From NCBI GenBank assembly GCA_003008705.1, contig PDUO01000018.1, positions 212,630 through 276,629 on the forward strand: a stretch of 64,000 nt of DNA. The letters run 5' to 3'. This document shows positions 34,883 through 46,440 of this stretch, piece by piece (the first letter of the stretch is position 1; every line of letters starts with the position of its first letter). The position numbers and the translations under genes are program-made. The notes below the pieces were generated by a model, which saw only the letters and a program-made list of their open reading frames with translations, was not told the origin of the DNA and did not search any database. This DNA comes from Pezicula radicicola (Eukaryota; Ascomycota; Leotiomycetes; Helotiales; Dermateaceae).

Positions 34883-37227
34883 ATGGCACAGAGTCTCCGA
34901 AACCTTCTGTCCAGAATATCTAAACGAATAAGATTCTCATTATCCACTGTGAAAACAATACTTTGTTTTCTCGGCCCACGAAACAATGATACTACAGTTA
35001 AGGAGGGGCAGGATGGTATGGCAAGGGGATTGGTATGTCGAAACTATTTTGTACATATATATGGCTTCATGCTCTAACAGATTTTGTCAGTTAGATGACG
35101 AGAGTAATGCGTCAGATATGGACCAAAGTCCTTCTAATGATCCTAGGGACGCCTCAGTCCCCAAAGTTGTACTGCCGATAAACCCAACAGATTTGCATCA
35201 AATGTCAGATCCTCAATTACCCTCGAGCCGTACTACCCCCTTTTCTGGCGATCGTGACTCCCTGAGCAGTCACAATAGACAAACCTCCATAGCCGCTTCT
35301 GCTGAAGAGGATTTATCATCTGTCAAGTGTCTACTAGACGAATTGTATGATACTCGGATTGAGTGGCCTGAAGGAGGGAATACATATTTCATTCCTTTGA
35401 ACGATCTGCAAAGGTTGATAACAGTTAATTCAATCCGACACGAACTTCCCGAGGAGCTATGGCAGCTTTGCGAGCAAATCTTGGAGTCTGCTCAGAAATT
35501 GTTTGCAATTTTGGTATGCTTAGGGAAGAGCAACTGTATCCGTGACTTTCTCGATGAAAAGATAAGCGACTGCGACTTGCCTTTCGATCGTTTTAGTCTA
35601 GGTGAGGGTGGTAAGAGTTTTATGCTCCGGAGCCATCTCCGTCCCCAGCCGCTCGCGTGCATGCAGAAGTGGAGAAGAGTCGACATAGAAAATTTCAGCC
35701 GTGATCAGTGGTGGGTTCTGGCTCCAGTATTCAAAGAAACACAGGAAGTTGAGCACCACGAATTACCAGACAATTGTGTTCTCCCTTTCATTGAAGACCA
35801 CGAACGAGACCATGATCAGACGAACCATGGTGGATATGGATCAGTATGGGGAGTCACCATACACCCAGCACATCAGAACATATATAAAAAACCCAATGTA
35901 AGGCAACCCATCAAAAGTATCTCATGCTAGGCTTACTCCATTCATAGAACCCTGAGCCGTTGATTGCTATCAAAAGATTACATTCAACACGTAAAGCAGA
36001 CTTCGATTCGGAGGTAGAGATGCTCAAATACTTTTGCAATCATCAGTATTGTCATCTCGTAAAATTGCTTGCCACGTTTTGCTGGAGAGGCAAATACCAC
36101 TTGGTTTTTCCCTATGCAAAAAGGAATCTGCGCCAGTACTGGAAGGAAACACATACACCCGAATTTTCGAAAGAAACAGTCCTATGGTCGCTGCATCAGT
36201 GCAAAGGTCTCGCATTTGGCCTTCACAAGATACATGAATATCGGTTGTCACAGAATAACAAGGGTGCCACCAGCCTTGCTCCTGACTCAGAGCCACCATT
36301 TCGAAGAACTTCGTCACCGAGTAATCGTGACAAAGAGGGTCTATACGGGCGTCATGGAGACATCAAACCCGAAAATATTTTGTGGACCGATGATGAGATT
36401 GACGGCCATGACGATGATCACAGTGTGTTAAACGAGAAAGGCCTCTTGCTTATCGCAGATTTTGGTCAGAGTTTACCGTCACCCCGAGTCGTTTAGCTCC
36501 CAGCTAACAATAAGAATACTCAGGTCTCATGGACTTCCACAGATCAAAAACTAGGTCGCAGGTATCTCCTAGCAGTATCACTGGGTCCGCTTCCTATGAA
36601 CCGCCAGAACGCAGACTCAACGGTCGAATCTCGCGTGCTTTTGACATATGGAGTTTGGGATGCGTTTATCTAGAGTTTCTTACCTGGCTAATTGGTGGCT
36701 GGGACGAGCTCTCAAAGTTTGGCGACCGTCGATGCTTGACTGGGGAGGTCAATGACGATACGTTCTTCACCATTCATGAACGACTACATGATTCTGGCGA
36801 TAAAGGCCATTGGGCTGAAGTGAGGGACGTGGTGGTCCAGTGGATGGGAGAGCTTCAACAGAAGCCGCGTTGCTCAAGATTCATCCAAGATTTCCTGAGA
36901 CTGATCAAAGAGCAAATGCTTGTAATCGAACCCATTAAGCGAATTCAATCCGGCGCTCTGAACACCGAGCTTTCCAACATGATGAGAAAGGCCAAGGAAG
37001 ATAAAACTTATCTTACAGAACCTCGCCAGCACTGTGCCCAACGTCCAACCTCTCCCTTGCCTGAAGAAGGAACTCCACTTCCCAAACGCGGCAGCATCGC
37101 TCATAATATTCACTCATTGACTCACATGTCACCACCATCTGGTGCTCACAGATCCCACCGCCATACACAATCGTGGAGTGCTCCAGCGCCAATAGATGAA
37201 CCTGAATACAGTCAAGTCCGTGAATAA
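34883..37227 (+). CDS. Atypical protein kinase with N-terminal fungal extension (paralogue 1)
   Basis: Four exons (34883-35032, 35091-35897, 35948-36464, 36524-37227) encode about 725 residues. An N-terminal variable region is followed by a conserved block starting at RIEWPEGGNTYFIPLNDLQ and ending near NCVLPFIEDH. A glycine-rich GGYGSVW loop leads into the kinase fold. The beta-3 Lys is about K328 (AIKRL), the alpha-C Glu is in FDSEVEML, and the catalytic loop reads RHGDIKPENI (about 454-463), with Gly replacing the Arg of HRD. DFG is at about 490-492, followed by SYEPPE and FDIWSLGCVYLEF. The tail is Pro/Ser/His-rich. Catalytic Asp, Lys and Asn remain, so activity is possible. The gene at 41156-42947 is its paralogue. 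Substrate and role are unknown. Confidence 0.82.
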
Positions 37228-38641
37228 ACGTTCTCAATACCTCGGTAATGTGTATTGGTTTCGGCATTATTTTTCCTTCAAGAAGGACGGCCTGGTAGAG
37301 GCACATGTGGGCTCCTTGAGCATTATATTATATAATGCAAGGCTTACGTACGAATGATCGTTGTCATGGATTTTCTTGTAGGAGTTCACATATAAATCTC
37401 AACCGGATAATATTAGAAAGACCGTCAACAGAATAACCATCTAATAATGCTCGTATTTGCTGCTCACTGCTCTCAATCCCCTTTGCGATGCCTTCTAAGT
37501 GCACATGTCGACTACTCTAATGAGCAACAAGAGTCTATTTGTTCCTTTTGTACGAAGGATGTCAGGGTTATTATGATGGTAGGAAGTCTCGATGTTTTCA
37601 CACACCTCGGTGAGTTCAACTGGAACTGATAAGATCCACCGATTGAGTTGAAGCTGTGGGTCGTAATTAGCGTGGTGCTTAATAAATGCGTTTCAGGTGG
37701 TTGGCGATGTATATAGGACTGTACATACCCGGACAACAAAATTTCCTTTCCCAAATTGTTTATTCAAGAAAGCCAGCAATTTCTCACGATCAATGTAGCG
37801 GCCTTCGATGACCTGTTGCTGCGCCATGATGAGTGGGCTATGACTTGAACCTCAGCTTCCTGAGCGACGATAACAGAGGGCGGGCGGATAAAAATGTGAG
37901 AGGGCAAGATAGGTTGTTGGCTGCAAGGCTCGAGATAAAAGGTGTCTAGGGCGAACATACAGAATAAAGAGGTGCTCAGAACCTTTTAAATACGCTGCAT
38001 GGGCGACGAATGTTTCCTGCAAGCCATCTGGTCGATCCAGCAACATCTCGACACGAATACACCAGCACTATGAAGCACTCCCAATCATTAGGCCAAACCA
38101 GAGAGGCGAAGCAGAGTCTAGGTAACTTGTGTTGCTCTTGTCGTTTGTGACAGGTTACATACCGCACGGCTGGCGACCTTTACAGTGTGGAAGTGTGCCT
38201 GATCTGATTATCGCCATGCTGGACAGCAATTGCCTTCAGAAGTTGGGCGTACCGTGGCGGTGTAAGCGCCTTTTTTCAAATATCCTCCAGGTGCGCATTT
38301 GCCTGTTTGCCTTGTCCTGCCTCTCGTCGTTAAGTTCGTTACAATCAATTTGGTTTTCCTGTTTAAAGGCAACACAGGGGGTCTGCTGATATCGGCGAGG
38401 CTGAGTGCTATACGCCCCTCTGGAAAACCCCTGTATCTAACTGTTCCCTCCCTTTTGTGCAGCCATCTCGAGAGCTTCCTCTGTTAGAAGGTACCTTCAA
38501 TTGTCCGCCTGCTCTAACCTCAGAGCTTGGAGTTTACCCGAAGGTGGTGCACACGTATGCCCCACAGTCTACTTTGTAGCATATCAAGGCAAGCTTGCGC
38601 CAAAGCAATCAGACTGCCAGAATCACGCTCATTCAGTGGAC
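37228..38641. other. Intergenic region inside the kinase/CorA-like cluster
   Basis: No gene is supported; short frames on both strands lack domains and splice logic. It should include the kinase 3' end and the CorA-like promoter. Confidence 0.45.
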
Positions 38642-40586
38642 ATGGAGTTCGAAAATGCAATGCCTTCGTCCTGGGTGGACTCGTATATTGCCAGAGACAT
38701 TGATAGTAACTTCTCTCAAACATTCTCTTCAAAGGAAGAATCAAGCTTGCAGCTGAGAAGATTTGGTACCCCTCTGGGACCCCCTCAGGACCTTGTCGCG
38801 TGTGATGTGTCTAGTGTGGTAGACCTCGAAGGATTCTCTGTGAGTGTTGTATCTATTATTCCGTCAAAATGTCTTGATGGAATTCAAGCCATAAGAGTGA
38901 ATTATGTGTAGCAATACTAAACTGAGAGATGTTCTGACTGTTCAATAGCAAATCGGCGACCAATGCCAAATTTTCATTGTACGGCAGAAACACTCGTACG
39001 CAAGATTGAGAATTACAAAGGAGCTTTTTGACAACCTGATTCATTTCTACTCCGTCTTCCAACGAATATGGGACTTCATAATACCCTTCAGCTTCAAGAC
39101 TCACGAGTCGGACATATCCAATGCCCCATTCAGATTCAAGCAGCTTGAATGTAAATTTTTTCCTGAATCAAAACTCGGATCTTTTGGTCCGTTAATCCTC
39201 CTCTACTCTCATGTTGCAAGAAGTTAATCACTGAGGTTTCGTAGAATGTGCGTATGGTTTTCGGTATGTTGAGCAGAATTATCGCACTCTCCTAGCCAAA
39301 GAAAATCCCGATTATGACCCATGGTCCGTACGTCAATCCGCAATTTATCAACGGTACGACCGACGTCAGAATAGATTTGTGTTTATTCTTATTTGTCCTT
39401 CTGAAAATGCTCGGAAGACTCTTGAGAAAGCAGTACAACTAGCGCTCGAACGTGGAAAGACTCTCAACGCGTTTGATCTTCACCGAATTTTAATCTCGAC
39501 CTTGCACGAGAATTGGCGGCTCTATATACGGAGTCTGGAAAAGCTTATGAGCCAACAAGCAAGTGACCACGTATTAACTGAACAATGATTTTAGCTAATT
39601 ATAGACTTAGTCGGAGCGTGTTACTCTTGCCCAGGTGTCCAGTGAAGATGAGAAGTTATCCCCATTGACTGACTTTGCAGTCAACTTCGTAGACCGACAA
39701 CGGCTCAAAATGATAGAAGATAAAGTTTTGGATATGATCATTATATTTGAATCGCTATACAACACATTATCAAACCTAAGACGGCAGTGTGAGACTCACT
39801 GCTTGGGCGAGAATTGTCGCAAATGTACATGTACAAGCACCATGGAAGAATTTGAGGAGCAAATGCACGAAGCGCAGATCAATCTGAAAAAAGCCAATAT
39901 ACTGCACAAGCGCGCGAAGGGAACAGCTCAACTGGTAGTCAAGCACTTTTTCACATATAGTCCGGTTTTTGGAACGGCTGGCTAATTCCACAAAAGCTTT
40001 CAGATCTGCTCAATTATGAGAATGCTCAAATTGCAAACCTTCTCTTCAAAGAGACCAAGGATGAAAATAGCAAGATGAGAGTACTTACAGTAAGCTCACA
40101 GACTAAAAAAGGTTTATATCGTGTTAATTCTTCGTTAGGAGAGAAGTACTCGAGATGCCGCTGCTGTGAAGGTCTTGACAGTCATAACTCTGCTTTATCT
40201 TCCGATGACTGTCGTGGCGGTAAGCTCAATTATTGCTCTTACAGTTGAGAAAGTATAATTTCCTGAGCTAATTCTTCAAGAACTTCTTCTCCAGTCAGCT
40301 CATACGTGTTGATGACAGTGGCAATATGTCAGTGCTCTCAGCCTCATGGTGGTTTGCCGTTGTTTCGATACCTCTCACTATTGTGACCTTGGTAGTATGG
40401 AGGCTATGGCTATCGCGGTCTATAAAAGCGGAAGAAAGCAAGCATGTGGAAAAGGACACTTCTCAGCAGGAAACTATCCCTGGTAATCATTGGGCTTCGA
40501 GCAAAAAGCTGAACCCTCACGATGTTTGGATCAATATACTGCGCCTTCGGAAGCGGCCAGAGCCTGAAGAAAAGCTCGGTGCCTGA
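38642..40586 (+). CDS. CorA-like two-TM membrane protein
   Basis: Seven exons (38642-38839, 38949-39150, 39236-39558, 39611-39934, 39997-40089, 40139-40219, 40281-40586) give about 508 residues. The body resembles the fungal CorA-like transporter family: HSYARLRITKELFDNLI, then DPWSVRQSAIYQRYD, a helical region with the CRKCTC motif, and helices carrying NYENAQIANLL. TM1 ends in LLYLPMTVVANFF (about 395-410), a degenerate form of the CorA pore signature; TM2 is WWFAVVSIPLTIVTLVVW (about 431-448). The classical GMN motif is absent, so Mg2+ transport is doubtful. The third intron either starts at GCAAGT (a GC donor, 52 nt) or at GTATTA twelve bases on (40 nt). The second intron is also by best fit. 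It lies between the two kinase paralogues on the same strand. Confidence 0.78.
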
Positions 40587-41155
40587 AGGCAGGCTAACAT
40601 CTACATGGGAGCTTTTCAACCTTGCCATCAATGTACATGAACAGCAACTTCCCGCTCTTTAAATGTTGGCTAAAATCAACTTTTAGCTCCAAGTTCTTGC
40701 AGCATATAGTAAGCACCTATGAGTCAATGGTAGCACACTCTCAAGGCTGCGCCCCATCATAAAGGACGCCTTATATTTGCCTTGGATGCCCTTGTGGAGG
40801 GTAGTGGTCAGACGAGGCTCTGTTGCAAGGCTTCCCAACTTTATTTATTGGCAGTCCCCAAAAGGGCTTGGAAGATTTCCAATTTATTCAACGCATCTCC
40901 GCCATAGTTTATATAAAGAACAATTACCAATCTTGCTCTGAGCGTTGTTATTCGTCTATTAAAACCCTAGGTACTCACAATCAAACTGCTTCTTTACCTT
41001 AGCGAAGAAATTTCTGGCATACTGACAACATCCACTCCAGGCACAATTGTAGAACCGATTAAAGACTCGACAAGCTTCCCCAAGCTAAAATACTTCTACT
41101 CTCTGAAGTTGACCTTCCAAGGCATTACTACCTTTTGAGTCTTTTGGTTCTCTGC
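40587..41155. other. Intergenic, promoter region of kinase paralogue 2
   Basis: No gene found. An upstream exon of the second kinase, equivalent to the first exon of paralogue 1, was looked for and not recognised. Confidence 0.45.
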
Positions 41156-42947
41156 ATGATGGCAACACTCAGGGAGAAGCTACAGGCTGCGGATAACATT
41201 GAATGGCCTCCAGGACTCAATACTTACTTCACTCCAATCAACATTATAAGGGAAGTGATGCAGCGCGCAGATCTAAGGAAGGAGCTACAAAGGATTTATC
41301 AAAATGAGAGCGACCCGTGGTTGGATGAGCACGCCGACTTTATTTACAACAAATCTCTCAAAGTATTTGCTATACTTCTGGTTGTGGAGAAAGCTGAATG
41401 TGTGCGCGAATTTATTCAAGAGGGGATTACTGATGGAGATCTACCATTTATGAGGTCTTACCTCTCGGATTCAAGTCAGACGAATTCCTACAATCAGCCA
41501 TTTCGCTTGTGCAAAAATCGCAAGAGCATCGGTGGGAAGTGCGTCATGGAACCTGGCCACGAGAAGTGTTTAATTAAGGCGATGTCTGGTTGGTCAGACA
41601 GAGATATTCGAAAAATCTGTCGTGATCAGTGGGTGGTTCAAGCGCCTGTTTTTGATAGGAAACTCGACGGCAAAATCCCACATTACGAACTTGGCGACAA
41701 TGTTCTCCTCCCCTTTGTCGAAGATGAGGAGAGAAATGCGAAGAGTAGTGGCTATAGTGAGGTCTGGAGTGTTCGGATACATTTCGCCCACCAAAGTATC
41801 TACAAACCTGAGGTAGGTATAGCAAAGAGACTCCTGCTTAAGTAACTTGCTAAAATTCACGCAGGGAAAGGAACCATTGCTTGCTGTCAAACGACTCTTC
41901 ACACCAGAACGGGTTGATTTTCAAAAGGAAACAGATATGCTATCTGCACTTGCTCGTACGCATCATCCACATATCGTGGAATTACTTGCCACCTACAGGT
42001 TCAAAGGAAAATATCATCTAATTTTCCCTCACGCCGAAGCCAATCTTCGAAGCTATTGGGGACAGATACCAATCCCTAGTATTGATTGCCAGACTTACTT
42101 GTGGTTCTTGCGCCAAATTTGTGGGATAGCATCCGGGTTAAACGCAATACACAATTTCGAAAATAAGAAGGATGTTGAAAGTGTGATAAAGCTTTCGGAG
42201 CCAGCGAAGTCTGGCCGTGCTCCACCTGTTGATCATCTCACGGTTGCCAACGCTGACAAAAAGTTTGGACGCCATGGCGATATAAAGCCAGAAAATATTC
42301 TTTGGTTCAGCGCCCGGAATGAGGGTTCAAAAGGCAAGTTACAACTTGCAGACTTTGGTTTAGGGCGCTTCCATGGCCTAGGATCAAGGTCGGCTATCCC
42401 TCCACATACAATTACAGGATCTGCAACCTACATGCCGCCAGAGGTTATGCTGAAAACCCCTATTTCTCGAGCCTACGATATGTGGAGTTTAGGCTGTGTC
42501 TACCTAGAGTTCATCTGCTGGTTACTGGAAGGCTCTTCTGGTATAAGCGCATTTGCTGATGGGCGGGGAGCCACAGGCATCGATGAAATCAACGATGACA
42601 CCTTCTATTCCCTAGTCGCTCAAGAAGGCCAGATTAAATCTGCCATGCTACGTCCTGGAGTCACTCAAAAGATTGAAGAGCTATTCAAAAGCCAAAGATG
42701 TTCTGATATGGTTGGGGACGTCCTAAAAATAGTACAGAGTCAACTTCTTGTTGTTGAACCGAAGAGTCGCATTAGCTCAGAGAAGCTAAATACTAATCTC
42801 AGTGCGATTCTCAGAAAGGCAGAAGCTAGCAACAAGTACTTATTGGGGGCAGCCGGTTATCAGTCAAGTCTCTCAGTCGATTCTTCACCTCCAGCTAGGC
42901 CAAGGACGCCATCCATTTTGTTTACACCCGCACCGTTGGAGTCTTAG
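41156..42947 (+). CDS. Atypical protein kinase with N-terminal fungal extension (paralogue 2)
   Basis: Two exons (41156-41812 and 41865-42947) encode 579 residues. The intron (GTAGGT donor, acgcag acceptor) is at the same protein position as intron 2 of paralogue 1. The N-terminal block starts IEWPPGLNTYFTPINII and ends LPFVEDEER, closely parallel to the first kinase. The kinase fold has beta-3 K228 (AVKRL), the alpha-C Glu in FQKETDML, a GRHGDIKPEN catalytic loop (about 354-363; HGD in place of HRD) and ADFG at about 381-384, then TYMPPE and YDMWSLGCVYLEF. It lacks the intron that splits the DFG Gly codon in paralogue 1. The N-terminus lacks the ~100-residue leader of paralogue 1. The C-terminal tail is Ser/Pro-rich. 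Activity is plausible; the target is unknown. Confidence 0.84.
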
Positions 42948-43659
42948 ATGAATCTCCACCAGTAGATGGAGATATGTTCAGAGTATGGTATGCACTAGAA
43001 CTTCTGAGTTGAGATCTGATGTAGTGTGGATTGATCACTTTTGCTGTATTGCTATTTTGCGTTTACTTTTTTGGGGTCGTTTGCCTATTATGTGGCTGGC
43101 GTTGGTTGGCACTTTGATACCCTTTAGATCTGATCCATTGTTTTACTTGGCAACTGTAGTACTTTCTTTGTTTTCGTGGAGTCAATCACTAGGTTTGAAT
43201 TGAATCGTTTAGATTATATACCTTATATCTCTCTCTAAAACAGTTGCAAAGTTATCGCCAGTCGCTCATTTCGGCCTAATCTAGCCTAGTAAGCCTTAGG
43301 AATGTTGGGCTTTTCAATGTTTTCAAAACAACAGAAGCAAAAAAAGACATTGGTTCGTTTTGAAATAAAAGGCCCCCAAAAAACCCCTCATGGGTAGCCG
43401 CGCCCAGTAATGCATGGTAATATATTTGAGTAAGTCCGACCAATGAAAGTTTACTGTTCTTGTGGAATGTTGCATGTGGCGCCAAAATCTGCCCACCAGC
43501 CTTGCAGTTTTCAGCTGCCTGCCATATATGAAGTGAGGGGATCTCACTCCCCTTCAAAACAAAAAGCCCATGATGCCACTCGACCTCATACCTGGGAATG
43601 CAAAGCAAAAATCATCAACAGAGCCTCGAGTTGTCCAGAAAAACGCTTTATCGTCCACC
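42948..43659. other. Intergenic region
   Basis: Downstream of the second kinase. Contains T-rich sequence and no supported feature. Confidence 0.45.
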
Positions 43660-43893
43660 ATGAGTTTCATCGAGCAGCCCATTCCAACACCATATGTTGA
43701 CCGACAGAAATTGTTAAATACGCTTCGTCATCGTTTTGGTACAGATCCTCAAGGGCGAAACCTCTTCAAAGTCAAAGTATGTGAGCATTTGCTGAAAGCT
43801 TCTTGGGACTTGTTTTAAGATATTGATGTTTGTGTGCAGCTGCGGTTAAACCAGTGGACTATATACGTTCCGGAATCTCTCACTGAGGTTTGA
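43660..43893 (+). CDS. Short fragment, possible truncated member of the kinase-associated family
   Basis: Two exons (43660-43776 and 43840-43893) encode 56 residues. The intron has a GTATGT donor and a tgtgtgcag acceptor. The product includes PYVDRQKLLNTLRHRFG and LNQWTIYVPESLTE. I associate a segment like this with N-terminal regions of fungal kinase-like proteins, so it may be the first exons of a lost kinase gene. A possible donor (GAG|GTTTGA) sits at its stop codon, but no continuing exon is visible downstream. It could be a small gene or a truncated copy. Confidence 0.35.
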
Positions 43894-45734
43894 GAATTCT
43901 TTTTCTTTCTGTTTTTGTTGATGTTAGGGAAATGGAGGGTATTTTTCTCGTATTACTCTTACGTACTATAGGTGGTCATATTGCTGACATTGCGTAGGGT
44001 GAGATGAGAGAATTCTGCTTATAATTTGATGGATTGGTTGGTGTATTACCAATGTAGCCTTTTTTCCACAGGGCTTTGATGGATGGAGTGGTGATGTGGC
44101 GAGAGTGTGAATGATGTTGTACCGTTCGTTGATTTGGTTTGCCTCAATCATGAATTATCATTTATACAGATTTTTGGTCAATGCTAAAGAGTTTTCGAAA
44201 CGGGTAAGTGCCTGTGTATTCTCTATTCTGCTGTAGATTTTATTTCATTTTCAGAGGGTCCGTACTACATCTATAAAATGAGTCCCTAATCTTAAAAGCC
44301 CATAGCTGGGAATATGCAGATATTATATTTCCATAATTGGGTCCTAGACTCTCAAGACCTATTTCACTTTCATCTTGGCTAGAATTATTTTTCTTCTATT
44401 TCCTCGTATGATATAGAGTGGCATTACTGGAATCACAGTTCTCCAAAGTTTGGGAGCGAGATACGCACCATAGATGTATCTGTATAGAACAAATTCTGCC
44501 TCGCCTCCTGCAGTACCATCGTGGCAGAGCCTAAGTCGGAATCTCTTGCTTGATTTCTGCATATAGTGGAGCACAACTATTCCCCAAGTGTCACAATAAG
44601 CTCTCTTGTACTTCTTTGACCCACCGAGCACCCGGAGTATACCCTGTGGTCCAGTTATCGGCTTCATTCTCAGGCTCATTTGAGCGAAGTGCATTCTTGT
44701 CGAATGTATTTCCTTCCAATCGTAGTCGGCTTGGAATAAGGCTTACTGGTGAGCGAATAAAGTTTACTGCGTACTTTCGCGTGACTGTATTAGGTATTGT
44801 TACATGCTCTGAATTTTCTTGATTCCCCTTTTCAATTATCAAGTAGGGCTGGGTTGAGTGGCGATGTGATTGATATCGGAAGACCTAAGAGGTATGTGCT
44901 GGCAGTCAGTCTGCAGAGCATTGGCCGATGTTTCCGGTTGCTGCACTACTCGGTGTTACTGCTTGGACCAGTGAGAAGTCTTGTCGGTCAACTTTTTCTT
45001 TTCTCTAGATTTCACCGTGAATAAAGACGAGGCTGCTTTGTGGACTCCAAATATACGTACTGCTCTGGCTTAGTGAATAAGACTGTAATCGAACCATTGT
45101 TCTTCTGTTTATCCCGTAGAGAGATCTTAAAGACTTTAAGCGAAGTCACTTGCCTAGTCGCTGGTGAGTTGTATCTTTACACGGATTTTATCTTGGGCAA
45201 ATCATCCTAGTAGATTGCCTTGAGTAATGAGTGTGATCTCTAGGTGTGGCCTATAGACTCGGCCCTCTCGATGCGTTGTGAAGTAACACACTTATGCCAA
45301 CCCACAGTTGAGCGCTTACAAAGAAAGTGCCGGAATTGATGTTTGAGATTTACTCAGATAGAATTAGAGACGTATCTAGAGGTCTTAGCTGTAGGCACGC
45401 AATATTCTGGTCTGACTCGATGAAGAAAAGGAAAATGAGAGGAAAGATATTGGAGAAACTGAACGCTTGCAAAGTTAAGCCCTAGCTTCAGAGCTTCATC
45501 TCCCTATCACTGTGCCAGACGGGGGGGTGAAATGGATACTAATGGGCATAATTCCCCGCCGAATCCCAAGTTGAGAGCACAAAGGGCGAAGCTACAATAA
45601 TATTTCGGGGCTTCCCTTCCCCTTCGAACCTAGTTACACCAAAGGAAAATTATTACGCAACATTTGGAAATATCGAGCTGTTGGTGGCAACTTCGGCAAC
45701 CTATATTAAGCCAGGCAAACTTTGTGAGACTGTT

Positions 45735-45805
45735 GCCCGTGGTGAAACGGTGGCCCGTCAAGGTCAATATGGTACTACCATAACAATTAGCAGAGAGCCA
45801 CCCGG
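45735..45805 (+). repeat. Diverged repeat, copy A
   Basis: The stretch ending in gtcaatatggtactaccataacaattagcag matches 46375-46440 (ttcaatatggcactaccattacgattagcag) at most positions. It probably marks an old element or segmental duplication. Confidence 0.55.
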
Positions 45806-46374
45806 TAAACTGGCTTCAGTTATATGGGTGATCTGCGGCTATGATCCATAGACGTGTGCCTTCCGATACACTGTGAAAGATAACACTTATAGAAATTCAT
45901 AACAATGAACATACCAGACAACTTTTCCTCCAACAAACCTGAAACTGTAAGAATTAAGGTTCCGAGCTTGTTAAGCGTCTAATGAAGCTGCAACAAAATA
46001 AGGATCCCAAGGTCCTAGTCGGTATCAGAGAACCATGTAGAGATCTTAGATATGGCCAGTATATTTTTATCTTAGATGATAGAAAAGCACACATAAGAGG
46101 TATAGCATTTGGGGGAAGGATCATAGCAAGACTAAATTCTTGCCGACTTCCACTCTAGCTCTACTCTGTACAATCTAGTGTACGAAGTACATAGGTAGGC
46201 ACAATAAATGATGCACGTAACTCTTTACTAAGGCTTAACTTGAGAACACTGAGAGTGAAGCTACATCACTTTGTAAGTTTTTTTGTTCCAAATGTAGTAA
46301 TATCAATTCCGAACTTCTGTGTTTTTTAAGAAAGCTTTAACACAAATATGTTGCCATGCGAAATCATCAGATTC

Positions 46375-46440
46375 TTGGCCGTTGTGTAATCATGGCTCGT
46401 AACGTTCAATATGGCACTACCATTACGATTAGCAGGATGC
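46375..46440 (+). repeat. Diverged repeat, copy B
   Basis: Partner of 45735-45805. Differences are scattered substitutions, so the duplication is not recent. Confidence 0.55.

Noticed and set aside
44359..44842. Two overlapping minus-strand frames of 111 and 83 codons
   Set aside because: They could be joined only by an arbitrary splice, and no domain was seen in either.
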